From Niabella drilacis (lineage in GTDB: Bacteria > Bacteroidota > Bacteroidia > Chitinophagales > Chitinophagaceae), in the NCBI RefSeq assembly GCF_900101395.1, contig NZ_FMZO01000008.1, positions 124,001 to 188,000 on the forward strand: 64,000 nt of DNA. Reading direction: 5' to 3'. The position numbers and the translations under genes are program-made. Shown here one piece after another: positions 53,997 through 62,279 of this stretch (within the stretch, counting starts at the first letter, position 1; the number at the start of each line of letters is the position of its first letter). The notes below the pieces were generated by a model. It made no database searches. It had not been told where the DNA came from and saw nothing but the letters and a program-made list of their open reading frames with translations.

Positions 53997-55094
53997 ATGA
54001 AATCAAAATTTTCTTTTCTTCTTGCGCTTGCCTTTTGGGTACAGGCTGTTGCTGCCCAGCAGTTTCAACCGGTGTTTGATGTGAAAGAGTATGCAGCATT
54101 TCTGTCGATGGCGCACTATGAAAGCAGCGTACCGGATAAAGCAGCACGGGCAAAAGAGAAAGACCCTTATAAGCTGGTATATAAATCGCCGGAAATGGGA
54201 ATGAAAAACCTGTGGTGGCTGTATACAAACGAATATAACCAGGCGGTGATCGTGATCCGTGGAACGGTGGGAGATATGGCGAGCTGGATGGAGAACTACT
54301 ATTGCCCGATGATCGCGGCAACAGGGTCGTTGCAGCTGAATGCCTCAACAAAATTTGATTATAAACTGGCGGAGAGCAAAGACGCCTATGTACACGCCGG
54401 CTGGACCATTGGAATGGCCTACCTGGTTACGGATATGATGCCGAAAATTAAAGAATTGTATCAAAAAGGAGTGCGCGACTTTTTTATTTTCGGACACAGC
54501 CAGGGAGGGGTTTTGAGTTACCTGGTAAGCTCTTATTTTTATTACCGGCGTAAAGCGGGGGCACTGCCGGCGGATATCCGGTTCAAAACCTATAGCAGTG
54601 CGGCACCCAAGCCGGGTAATATGCAGTATGTATATGATTTCGATTTTATCAATAAGGGAGGCTGGGCCTATTCGGTCCTGAATGCCGCAGACTGGGTACC
54701 GGAAACACCGTACAGCATTCAGCGGGTTTCGGATATGAACGCAGTGAACCCGATCATTGATATTCCCGGCACGTTAAAAAAACAAAAATTTTTCCTGCGC
54801 CTGGTGGGCAATATGTATTACGGCAAGCTGAACCGGAGCACAAAAAAGGCTCAGAAAGCATATACAAAGATCCTTGGGCATAAGCTTTATAAACTGGCGA
54901 TAAAGAAAGTGTTGCCGGATCTGAAAGAGCCGGAATACGTGCCGTCGATGAGTTATATGCGGGCGGGCACACCAGTGATCCTGATGCCGGATGCTGCATA
55001 CTACCAGAAATTTGGTACGAATACTGCTGATAAATTTGCCCATCATCATTTTGCCCCCTACCTCTATTTATTGCAGCAGCAATATGGGAAGTAG
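53997..55094 (+). CDS. Secreted class 3 lipase-type alpha/beta hydrolase
   Basis: 365 residues from ATG 53997 with signal peptide (KFSFLLALAFWVQAVAAQQ). The nucleophile elbow is FFIFGHSQGGVLSYLV, G-H-S-Q-G around the catalytic Ser. Earlier, VIVIRGTVGDMASWMENY is the oxyanion strand of lipase class 3. A candidate Asp lies in N-A-A-D-W-V-P-E, and a late His is in A-H-H-H-F. It probably acts on lipids or esters outside the cytoplasm; the substrate is unknown. Its neighbours are unrelated, and the next gene starts 69 nt later on the same strand. Confidence 0.87.
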   Translation: MKSKFSFLLALAFWVQAVAAQQFQPVFDVKEYAAFLSMAHYESSVPDKAARAKEKDPYKLVYKSPEMGMKNLWWLYTNEYNQAVIVIRGTVGDMASWMENYYCPMIAATGSLQLNASTKFDYKLAESKDAYVHAGWTIGMAYLVTDMMPKIKELYQKGVRDFFIFGHSQGGVLSYLVSSYFYYRRKAGALPADIRFKTYSSAAPKPGNMQYVYDFDFINKGGWAYSVLNAADWVPETPYSIQRVSDMNAVNPIIDIPGTLKKQKFFLRLVGNMYYGKLNRSTKKAQKAYTKILGHKLYKLAIKKVLPDLKEPEYVPSMSYMRAGTPVILMPDAAYYQKFGTNTADKFAHHHFAPYLYLLQQQYGK

Positions 55095-55163
55095 TATGTT
55101 TTCCCATCTGGGAATGGAACATTATTTCCGGCTGACGCAAGAAAAGCTTATATAAATGTGTTT

Positions 55164-55886
55164 ATGAATCTTCTTCGATTAACGCGTGTTGGGCTTGGAG
55201 ATAAGCGACTGTTTATTAAAGTAATTCCGCTAGTCCTCATCAACATTGTATGGTTGAGCAGCAGTGCATCGGGCCAAAGAGACACCGTTCAATATTTTAG
55301 CAAAGATAATTATCCGATGCGTTCTTTGTGCTCGAAAACCCTTGTGTTAGGCACGGATGGAGTGTTTTTTCAGGAAAGAGGATGTGAAGAACGTTCCATC
55401 GTTTCCTTTGGTAAATATACACGGGGACAAGATGGGGTGACGAGCTTTCATTTTATCCCTTTTGATTCCATTAAACTATTGAGAACGGTTTCATTTAAAC
55501 CAGGCAATGCCGATAAAACGATAGATACTGTTAAACTACTTACCCTGGAAGGCGATACGCTGAGCTCCGCTCTCATTGATTTCGACGGGTTCACAGATGC
55601 GTTATCTAATAAGATGCAGCGATGGTTTTTAATGACCGGGGATCATTGGGACACTATTGGAATTAACTATGATCAGCTGAAAGCATTTTATAAAGAAACA
55701 TATTTAAAAGAATTGCCAGGTCTTTACAAAGGCAGTACAATTATTGTACAGGTAAATATTCCGCACATATTTTTCTATTACGGACAATGGGATATAGAAT
55801 CGCCTGAAGATTTTCAGCTACTTCGCAGGCCGTTTGGCTTGTACAGCCCGGATGGGCGGCACCGCGTTTACTCGTTAAGTCGCTAA
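55164..55886 (+). CDS. Hypothetical secreted protein
   Basis: 240 residues from ATG 55164. A hydrophobic segment (FIKVIPLVLINIVWLSSSASG, residues about 18-38 split across the membrane core) acts as signal peptide, preceded by a basic start. The mature part is mixed alpha/beta with T-L-V-L-G-T-D-G-V-F-F-Q-E-R-G-C-E-E and HIFFYYGQWDIESPEDF. I recognise no family. Base composition is AT-richer than its neighbours. Its 3' end runs into the remains of a PIN gene on the other strand, so the last residues may be of recent origin. Confidence 0.6.
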   Translation: MNLLRLTRVGLGDKRLFIKVIPLVLINIVWLSSSASGQRDTVQYFSKDNYPMRSLCSKTLVLGTDGVFFQERGCEERSIVSFGKYTRGQDGVTSFHFIPFDSIKLLRTVSFKPGNADKTIDTVKLLTLEGDTLSSALIDFDGFTDALSNKMQRWFLMTGDHWDTIGINYDQLKAFYKETYLKELPGLYKGSTIIVQVNIPHIFFYYGQWDIESPEDFQLLRRPFGLYSPDGRHRVYSLSR

Positions 55887-56118
55887 GGTCAACGCTGATC
55901 TGTTTTAAATAGGTTTCCCGGATCACTTTTTCGTGAGTTGCCGTTTTTTAAAAAAGATAATAGACATGGCTGCTAATTACAGGGATTACAGAGTCCCTTA
56001 TCTTACCTGTCTCATCAAGTGAAACAAGCGTTGCTGCTTCATTGGAAAAGGGCAGCCGATCACACAACAAACCCAGCATCACCTCAGGATCTATTAATAT
56101 ATGGAATATCAGGAAACA
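55866..56118 (-). pseudogene. PIN-domain toxin-like gene remnant
   Basis: On the minus strand the sequence reads I-D-P-E-V-M-L-G-L-L-C-D-R-L-P-F-S-N-E-A-A, then GKIRDSVIPVISSHVYYLF, stop, KTATHEKVIRETYLKQISV. This follows a PIN nuclease (intact: DTNVxLDLLxxRxPFxxxA, VIxSNxYYLL, HEKVxxxLKxLL). The first catalytic Asp is followed by Pro instead of Thr, there is an in-frame TAA after YYLF, and the C-terminal half with the other acidic residues is absent where the plus-strand gene's 3' end begins. No antitoxin partner is visible. Confidence 0.72.
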
Positions 56119-56152
56119 CGTATAAAGAATTGAATATAAATAAGGAATTAAA

Positions 56153-57076
56153 CTACTTCTCCAGCTTGTAACACCAGCGGAACAGTTTGCCTTCAAAATC
56201 AAAAGGGGTGGTAGCCCGGGTAATGTCTTTTATGTGGCCGGTTTGAAGCCTGTCCCTGTCCAGCATGAACTTCCGTGCATTGGTACTAAAGTACAGGATA
56301 CCGCCAGGGGACAGGATGCGCAGGCAATCATTGACCAGGGATACGTGGTCCCGCTGAATGTCCAGTATATCATCCATCCGTTTGCTGTTGCTGAAAGTAG
56401 GCGGATCCATTACAATAAGATCATAGGTGTTTGCCGGAACCTCCTTTATGTATTGAAGGACATCTGCCTGAACAAATGAATAGCCGGGCTGCTCCAGTGC
56501 GTTCAGCTGCATATTCCGCTCTGCCCATTGTGTATAAGTGTGGGAAAGATCCACCGTGGTAATAGCCGCAGCCCTTCCGGCAGCAGCATAAACGGAGAAG
56601 GAGCCTGTATAAGCAAACAGGTTCAATACCCGTTTTCCCGCACTTTCCTCCATTACCATTTTACGGGTAATGCGGTGATCGAGGAAAAGCCCTGTATCCA
56701 GGTAATCCTCAAGGTTCACAATAAATTTAAGCCCGTGTTCCTGTACAATGATCTCATGTTGGGTAATATCGGTTTTCTGGTATTGTCCCTGGCGGCCGGC
56801 TTTACGCTGGCGGAGTTTAACGTGCGCTTTTTCCGGAGCAATACCCGTTACCGCTGCAATTACCTCAATGGTTTGTTTAATCCATTGCCCGTGCAGGGTT
56901 TCATCCATGCCATGGTTCCGTTTGTATTCGGCTATATAGATGTGTGCCTCATACAATTCGATACAGACGGGGAATTCAGGAAGATCATGATCATAGATAC
57001 GGTAACAGCTGATGCCCTGTTTCTGAGCCTGTTTGGAACGGTGCCGGTAAACTTTGGTTAACCGGTTATGGAACAT
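56153..57076 (-). CDS. SAM-dependent methyltransferase, RlmK/RlmI-like (23S rRNA type)
   Basis: 307 residues from ATG 57076 (MFHNRLTKVYRHRSKQAQ); an in-frame TTG 7 codons earlier is less likely. The N-terminal part (SCYRIYDHDLPEFPVCIELY) is the lead-in domain of RlmK-like enzymes. The Rossmann methyltransferase domain has VLNLFAYTGSFSVYAAAGRA (SAM loop), TTVDLSHTY, and the catalytic V-M-D-P-P-T-F-S-N. Relatives methylate guanosine or cytosine in 23S rRNA; the exact base is not known here. It is divergent from the exonuclease gene, with 56 nt between. Confidence 0.87.
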   Translation of the reverse strand: MFHNRLTKVYRHRSKQAQKQGISCYRIYDHDLPEFPVCIELYEAHIYIAEYKRNHGMDETLHGQWIKQTIEVIAAVTGIAPEKAHVKLRQRKAGRQGQYQKTDITQHEIIVQEHGLKFIVNLEDYLDTGLFLDHRITRKMVMEESAGKRVLNLFAYTGSFSVYAAAGRAAAITTVDLSHTYTQWAERNMQLNALEQPGYSFVQADVLQYIKEVPANTYDLIVMDPPTFSNSKRMDDILDIQRDHVSLVNDCLRILSPGGILYFSTNARKFMLDRDRLQTGHIKDITRATTPFDFEGKLFRWCYKLEK

Positions 57077-57132
57077 GATAAACTTTTCTTCGTTCAAGTT
57101 TGATTTTTTTGCGAAATTAGCCTTTTACAGGA

Positions 57133-58527
57133 ATGCAATACGCAATTGTTGATATTGAAACAACCGGCTCTTATGCTGCTGCCAGCGGCATTACGGAGAT
57201 CAGTATACAGGTATTGGATGAAGAAGGGATTGTCATGGACCGTTTTGAAAGCCTGGTAAACCCGGTACAGCAGATCCCCGGCTATATACAGGCGCTTACG
57301 GGGATCAGCAATGAAATGGTGGAGCAGGCGCCTCTCTTTGAAGCCATAGCAGCCGAAGTGTACCAATTACTGCAGGACCGGGTTTTTGTAGCCCATAGCG
57401 TAAATTTCGATTATTCTTTTGTAAAGAGCCAGTTATCCTATTGCGGGTACGAACTCGATACCCACAAGCTTTGCACGGTACGTTTAAGCCGGAAGATCCT
57501 GCCCGGGCACGCATCTTATAGCCTGGGCAGGCTTTGTGAAGCGTTGGGGATCACGCATTCCAATAAGCACAGGGCCGGGGGGGATGCGGATGCCACGGTA
57601 ACCCTGTTTCAGCTGCTGCTGAAGAACGACACCGAGCAACATATACTCCGGAGTCTTAAAAGAACATCGAAAGAACAGGCGCTGCCCCCCAATGTACCCC
57701 GGTCGGAATTTGAGCAGCTGCCCTATACCCCCGGCGTGTATTATTTTCATGATGATAAAGGAAAGATCGTATATGTAGGCAAGGCGAAAAATATCCGCTA
57801 CCGGGTCAGCAGTCATTTCAGTAACAATTCTACCGGGCGGCAGAAACAGAATTTCATGCGTCATGTATATCACATCAGTTACGAAGAGTGTGGTACAGAG
57901 TTGATGGCTGCTGTAAAGGAATCAACGGAGATCAAACGGCTCTGGCCCCGTTTTAATGCTTCGCAAAAAAGAAGGGAAGATCTGTATGGGATCATATCTT
58001 ATGAGGACCAGAACGGTTATTTAAGACTGGGCGTTGACAAAACGGTACGGGGTAAAGTGCTGCTGAATTCGTTCCATCATATGGAGGGGGCCAAAGCATC
58101 GCTGCGGCAATTGGTGCAGGAATATGAGCTGTGCCCCCGTTTGTGTTTTATTGGCGAAGCCCTTTATGATGAAAAAATGCACCGGTTGCTCTGCCGTGGC
58201 GCCTGTGAAAAACGAGAGGCTCCTGATGTATATAACAGCCGGGTTCTGCAGGCCGTTGCCCAGCTGGAGAACCTTCCGTCATTTGCGATCGTTGATAAGG
58301 GTATTCATCATGATGAAAAGTCCTGCATCCTGGTTTGGAAAGGCAGCTTTTATGGCATGGGGTTTATTCCGGGGGATCTTCAGATCGAACGCCCCGAACA
58401 GCTGCGTGAAGAGGTAACGCCTTATAGGGAAAACAGTACCATTACCAACATGTTGTTTGCCTATGCAAAAAGATACCCCTCGAAAATTATCCGTTTTGAG
58501 CCGGCGAACCTGGCGGAATCTCATTAA
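57133..58527 (+). CDS. DEDDh exonuclease fused to GIY-YIG nuclease domain (Cho/UvrC-like)
   Basis: 464 residues. Residues 1-170 are a DnaQ-type 3'-5' exonuclease: Asp7-Glu9 in VDIETTG, Asp in S-V-N-F-D-Y-S-F, and H-R-A-G-G-D-A-D-A-T with the last His and Asp. Residues about 195-280 are a GIY-YIG domain: G-V-Y-Y-F-H-D-D-K-G-K-I-V-Y-V-G-K-A-K-N-I-R, with the late Glu in VKESTEIKRLWPRFN. The C-terminal 180 residues resemble the segment that follows in UvrC-like and Cho-like proteins. It probably works in nucleotide excision repair or a related DNA-cutting step. The architecture is known from several phyla. Confidence 0.93.
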   Translation: MQYAIVDIETTGSYAAASGITEISIQVLDEEGIVMDRFESLVNPVQQIPGYIQALTGISNEMVEQAPLFEAIAAEVYQLLQDRVFVAHSVNFDYSFVKSQLSYCGYELDTHKLCTVRLSRKILPGHASYSLGRLCEALGITHSNKHRAGGDADATVTLFQLLLKNDTEQHILRSLKRTSKEQALPPNVPRSEFEQLPYTPGVYYFHDDKGKIVYVGKAKNIRYRVSSHFSNNSTGRQKQNFMRHVYHISYEECGTELMAAVKESTEIKRLWPRFNASQKRREDLYGIISYEDQNGYLRLGVDKTVRGKVLLNSFHHMEGAKASLRQLVQEYELCPRLCFIGEALYDEKMHRLLCRGACEKREAPDVYNSRVLQAVAQLENLPSFAIVDKGIHHDEKSCILVWKGSFYGMGFIPGDLQIERPEQLREEVTPYRENSTITNMLFAYAKRYPSKIIRFEPANLAESH

Positions 58528-58656
58528 TTTTATGGCCCGTGATGTGAAGAGGCGCCCTGCCGTTGGAGTGCAGGGCACAGGAACGGGGAACGATCGCTTT
58601 GGTTACTGAAGGTGGCGCTGCATGGATCACGTAGTTAAAACTGTATAAAATATAAA

Positions 58657-59337
58657 ATGAATATGATGGTTAAAAAAACGGCATTGCTGTTGCCCCTGGT
58701 ATTACTGATGTTAGCATTTCAACCGGTTAAAAAAAAGAAAGTGATCTTTTTTGGAGATTCGATCACCCAGCAGGGAGCAGGCCCGGGGGGATATATTATG
58801 CGGATCGATAGTATGAGCAAGGCAGCGCACCTGGCCGATCAGTTTGAGTTTGTGGGCAAGGGCATTGGCGGCAATAAGGTATACGACCTGTTTCTCCGGT
58901 TTCAGCCGGATGTGCTGGATCAGAAACCGGATATTGTGCTGGTATATGTTGGCATCAATGACGTATGGCATAAAGCAATGGGAACGGGTACCGATTTTGA
59001 CAAGTTTGGGAAATTCTACGACGCGATTATTTCCACGCTGAAGAAACAGGGGATACAGCCGGTCGTTTGTACGCCTTCTGTAATTGGCGAGTGGAATGAC
59101 GGTACCAATCAGCAGGACGGTGATCTGAACCTGTATGCAAAATGGATCCGGGAGTATGCTGCTAAAAACGGGGTGCCATTGGTCGATCTCCGCAAGATAT
59201 TCCTGGATTATTTGCAGCAGAACAACCCGGAAAATAAAGACCGGGGGATCCTGACAGTGGACCGTGTTCACTTAAATGAAAAAGGGAACCAGCTGGTAGC
59301 TGATGCTATGTGGAAGGTGATCAGGTCCCTGAAGTAA
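58657..59337 (+). CDS. Secreted SGNH/GDSL hydrolase
   Basis: 226 residues with a signal peptide (KKTALLLPLVLLMLAFQPV). Block I FFGDSITQQG carries the nucleophile Ser; block II Gly is in GKGIGGNKVYD; block III VYVGINDVW; block V DRVHLNEKGNQLVAD carries the Asp-x-x-His pair. All four SGNH blocks are present, so an active esterase is likely. Members remove acetyl or acyl groups from polysaccharides. It follows the exonuclease gene after 129 nt with a GC-rich hairpin (58554-58576) between. Confidence 0.93.
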   Translation: MNMMVKKTALLLPLVLLMLAFQPVKKKKVIFFGDSITQQGAGPGGYIMRIDSMSKAAHLADQFEFVGKGIGGNKVYDLFLRFQPDVLDQKPDIVLVYVGINDVWHKAMGTGTDFDKFGKFYDAIISTLKKQGIQPVVCTPSVIGEWNDGTNQQDGDLNLYAKWIREYAAKNGVPLVDLRKIFLDYLQQNNPENKDRGILTVDRVHLNEKGNQLVADAMWKVIRSLK

Positions 59338-59522
59338 ACTTCAGGAAACATAAAATAGCCTCCGGCGCTTCGGGGGGATTTTACATTAAAAAATCTCATT
59401 GGTCCCGCCGCTGCTCAATGGTCCTGTTACAGCCTGGAGATACGGATGCTTCATATTTTCAGTTCTGGTAAAGCGGTGGGTGCCTGAAATATTTTCCCGG
59501 CATAGAAAATTGTTACAAAATA

Positions 59523-59553
59523 AAAGCTCCCGGTTAAAGATCGGGAGCTTTTA
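59523..59553 (-). terminator. Terminator of tyrS (bidirectional look)
   Basis: AAAAGCTCCCG and CGGGAGCTTTT form a perfect 11-bp stem around a 9-nt loop, 21 nt past the tyrS stop. The plus-strand GDSL gene ends 185 nt before it, so the hairpin mainly serves tyrS. Confidence 0.85.
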
Positions 59554-59574
59554 TTTTATGTTCTGAATGGGATC

Positions 59575-60864
59575 TTATATTTCCATTCCTATTGCTTCCG
59601 CCAGGTAATAGTTCTTTTTCCCTTTTTGTAATAAAATATAGCGGTTGTGCAACAGGTGGGTACGGGTAACCGGCAGCTGGATATCGTTTACTTTTTCGCG
59701 GTTAAGGCTGATGCCGCCGCCCTGGATCAGTTTCCGGGCTTCTCCTTTGCTTGAGGCTACCCCCGTGTCTGCCAGCAGCGAAATAATATCAATACCCTGT
59801 TCCAATGCAGCCCCGGGGATAGTGGCTTTTATAACGCCTTCAAGTCCTTCCAGGTCCTCAATGCTCATTTCGGACGCGGGCTTGCTTTGGTTGGCAAACA
59901 GCTTTTCGGTAGTAATGACGGCCTTTTCGTATTCCTGTGCTCCATGAACAAAGCAGGTGATCTCCCTGGCCAGTGTTTTTTGAAGAAGGCGCTCTGCGGG
60001 ATTTTGTCCGTGCCGGCTGATGAGGTCGTTAATAACAGGCTCTTCCAGGAAAGTGAAGATCTTAATCCAGGATGCGGCATCTTCATCGCTGGTATTGAGC
60101 CAGAACTGGTAAAACTGGTAGGGGCTGGTCTTTTCCGGGTCCAGCCACACATTTCCTTTTTCGGTTTTCCCGAATTTGGTGCCGTCTGCTTTCCGGATCA
60201 GGGGGCAGGTAAAGGCAAATGCCTCTTTTCCCGCTTTGCGGCGTATGAACTCCGTACCGGTAGTGATATTACCCCACTGGTCGCTACCGCCCATCTGGAG
60301 CTTTACATTTTGCGTTGTATACAGGTGATAAAAATCAAAACCCTGCATCAGCTGGTAGGCAAACTCTGTATAGCTGATCCCTACTTCGCCTTCGAAGCGC
60401 TTTTTAACGCTGTCTTTGGCCATCATATAATTGACGGTAATATGCTTTCCCGCGTCTCTGAGGAATTCCAGGAAGCTGATGCCCTTAAACCAGTCGTAGT
60501 TATTGACCATGATGGCCGCGTTGGGGTTCGCCGGTGAAAAATCCAGGTATCTTTCCAGCTGCTGTTTGATACCCGCCACGTTTGCTGCGAGGGTTGTTTC
60601 ATTGAGCAGGTTCCGTTCCTCACTTTTGCCGCTGGGATCACCGATCATACCGGTGGCGCCTCCTACAAGGGCCACCGGGCGGTGTCCTGCTTTTTGCAGG
60701 TGCACCAGGAGCAGGATGGGTACCAGGCTCCCGATATGCAGGCTGGTGGCGGTGGGATCAAAACCAATATATCCTGTGGTCATTTCCTTCTCCAGCTGCG
60801 CTTCGGTGCCGGGGATAATGTCCTGGATCATGCCTCTCCATCTCAGTTCTGATATTATATTCAT
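59575..60864 (-). CDS. tyrS: Tyrosyl-tRNA synthetase
   Basis: 429 residues, class I synthetase. The HIGH-type motif is L-H-I-G-S-L-V-P, the tyrosine pocket G-G-A-T-G-M-I-G-D-P-S-G-K, the motif QLMQGFDFYHLY, G-G-S-D-Q-W-G-N-I-T-T-G, and the K-F-G-K-T signature. The C-terminal S4 domain (EARKLIQGGGISLNREKV) ends the protein. All catalytic elements are intact and the length is normal. Confidence 0.98.
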   Translation of the reverse strand: MNIISELRWRGMIQDIIPGTEAQLEKEMTTGYIGFDPTATSLHIGSLVPILLLVHLQKAGHRPVALVGGATGMIGDPSGKSEERNLLNETTLAANVAGIKQQLERYLDFSPANPNAAIMVNNYDWFKGISFLEFLRDAGKHITVNYMMAKDSVKKRFEGEVGISYTEFAYQLMQGFDFYHLYTTQNVKLQMGGSDQWGNITTGTEFIRRKAGKEAFAFTCPLIRKADGTKFGKTEKGNVWLDPEKTSPYQFYQFWLNTSDEDAASWIKIFTFLEEPVINDLISRHGQNPAERLLQKTLAREITCFVHGAQEYEKAVITTEKLFANQSKPASEMSIEDLEGLEGVIKATIPGAALEQGIDIISLLADTGVASSKGEARKLIQGGGISLNREKVNDIQLPVTRTHLLHNRYILLQKGKKNYYLAEAIGMEI

Positions 60865-61156
60865 AATCTATAGCCCTTTAATAAAGGCTGCAAAGGTACG
60901 CTATCTGTCTTTAAGAATGTGCGTTCCCGGGCTGTATAACATTTTTTCTTCCATCCTTTTTGCGGCCCTGTGTTCCTGCCAACAGCAGGAGGAACGTAAA
61001 AAATAATGCAGCGGTCAGGATGTGGTTTTACCCGGTTGAACGAATAAATGATAGCACTGATCTAAAAACCGATGTTTGTAAGTGCTTTATGCCTAATTTC
61101 GTTGCGGATAATTGTACTTATTGGAAAATTGTGGACCCTAAACTTAATCTGATAGA

Positions 61157-62266
61157 ATGAAAGCATTGAAACCATGCTTTTTACTGCTGTTTTTGCTGGT
61201 GACCCTTGTTTCGGAGGCCCAGTTCCGGAAATATTCCAATGAATTCCTGAATATTGGCGCCGGCGCCCGGGGGCTGGGTATGGGCAGCGCCCAGGTAGCA
61301 ACGGTTGCAGATGGTACTGCCGGCTACTGGAACCCCGCAGGTCTGGTAAATGTGCAGGACAACATTCAGCTGAACCTGATGCACGCCGAATACTTTGCTG
61401 GTATCGGCAAATATGACTATCTCAGTATGGCATTGCCTACAACCAGCTCCAAACGGACACTGGGTATCACGGCCCTCCGGTTTGCGGTGGACGATATCAT
61501 GAATACATTGTTCCTGGTAGAGCCGGACGGATCGCTCAATTATAATAATATTAAATCCTTTTCCTCTGCAGATTACGGGTTCCTTTTGTCTTATGCTCAG
61601 AACCTGAAACGTACGGAAAAGAAAAGCGTCAATTTTGGCATTAATGCCAAAGTGATCCACCGGAGCGTGGGCAGCTTTGCCAAGGCCTGGGGATTTGGAC
61701 TGGATGCAGGGCTGCAGTTTGTGCAGGACCGGTGGCGGTTCGGGATCGTGGGCAGGGATATTACAACAACGTTCAACAGCTGGGCCTTTAATTTTACAGA
61801 AGAAGAAAAGGAAGCACTCTACCTTGCCAAAAATGATATTCCTGTAAAATCGACTGAAATGACTTCCCCGCGTTTAATACTGGGTGGTGCCCGTGTATTT
61901 CCATTTGGCAAAAGATCCGGGCTTTTGGCTGAAGCAAACCTGGATCTGACGTTCGACGGGAAGCGGAATACCGTAGTAAGCGGCGATCCGGTCAGTATTG
62001 ATCCTAAACTGGGACTTGAGTATAACTACAGGGATGTTATTTTTATACGGGGCGGGGTCAACAATTTTCAGAAGGGACTTGCGGATGGTGATACCGTGAA
62101 CCAGAAAAGAGTGTGGATCTTTCAGCCAAGCATTGGCGTCGGGTTTCGGGTGCAATCCTTCATGATCGATTATGCGTTCACGAACCTGGCCAACCAGTCG
62201 AACCCGCTGTTTACGCATGTGTTCTCCCTTAAAATGGATGTCCGGAGAAAAAGAAACCAAAATTAA
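61157..62266 (+). CDS. PorV/PorQ family outer-membrane protein (type IX secretion-associated)
   Basis: 369 residues with a signal peptide (KALKPCFLLLFLLVTLVSEAQ). The start of the mature part, FLNIGAGARGLGMGSAQVA, followed by GTAGYWNPAGL, is the FadL-like signature of PorV/PorQ proteins. The rest is an outer-membrane barrel with strands ending V-F-S-L-K-M-D-V. PorV helps shuttle and attach type IX secretion cargo. The gene that follows (13 nt gap) is a C25 peptidase, the PorU family, and PorU and PorV work together as the sortase complex. Paralogues (PorV2) exist, so this need not be the main PorV. Confidence 0.87.
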   Translation: MKALKPCFLLLFLLVTLVSEAQFRKYSNEFLNIGAGARGLGMGSAQVATVADGTAGYWNPAGLVNVQDNIQLNLMHAEYFAGIGKYDYLSMALPTTSSKRTLGITALRFAVDDIMNTLFLVEPDGSLNYNNIKSFSSADYGFLLSYAQNLKRTEKKSVNFGINAKVIHRSVGSFAKAWGFGLDAGLQFVQDRWRFGIVGRDITTTFNSWAFNFTEEEKEALYLAKNDIPVKSTEMTSPRLILGGARVFPFGKRSGLLAEANLDLTFDGKRNTVVSGDPVSIDPKLGLEYNYRDVIFIRGGVNNFQKGLADGDTVNQKRVWIFQPSIGVGFRVQSFMIDYAFTNLANQSNPLFTHVFSLKMDVRRKRNQN

Positions 62267-62279
62267 TACGTGGCAACGA

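Noticed and set aside
58554-58576. GC-rich hairpin GCCCTGC / GCAGGGC after the exonuclease-GIY-YIG gene.
   Set aside because: No T tract follows, so it is not listed as a terminator; it is mentioned only in the GDSL entry.
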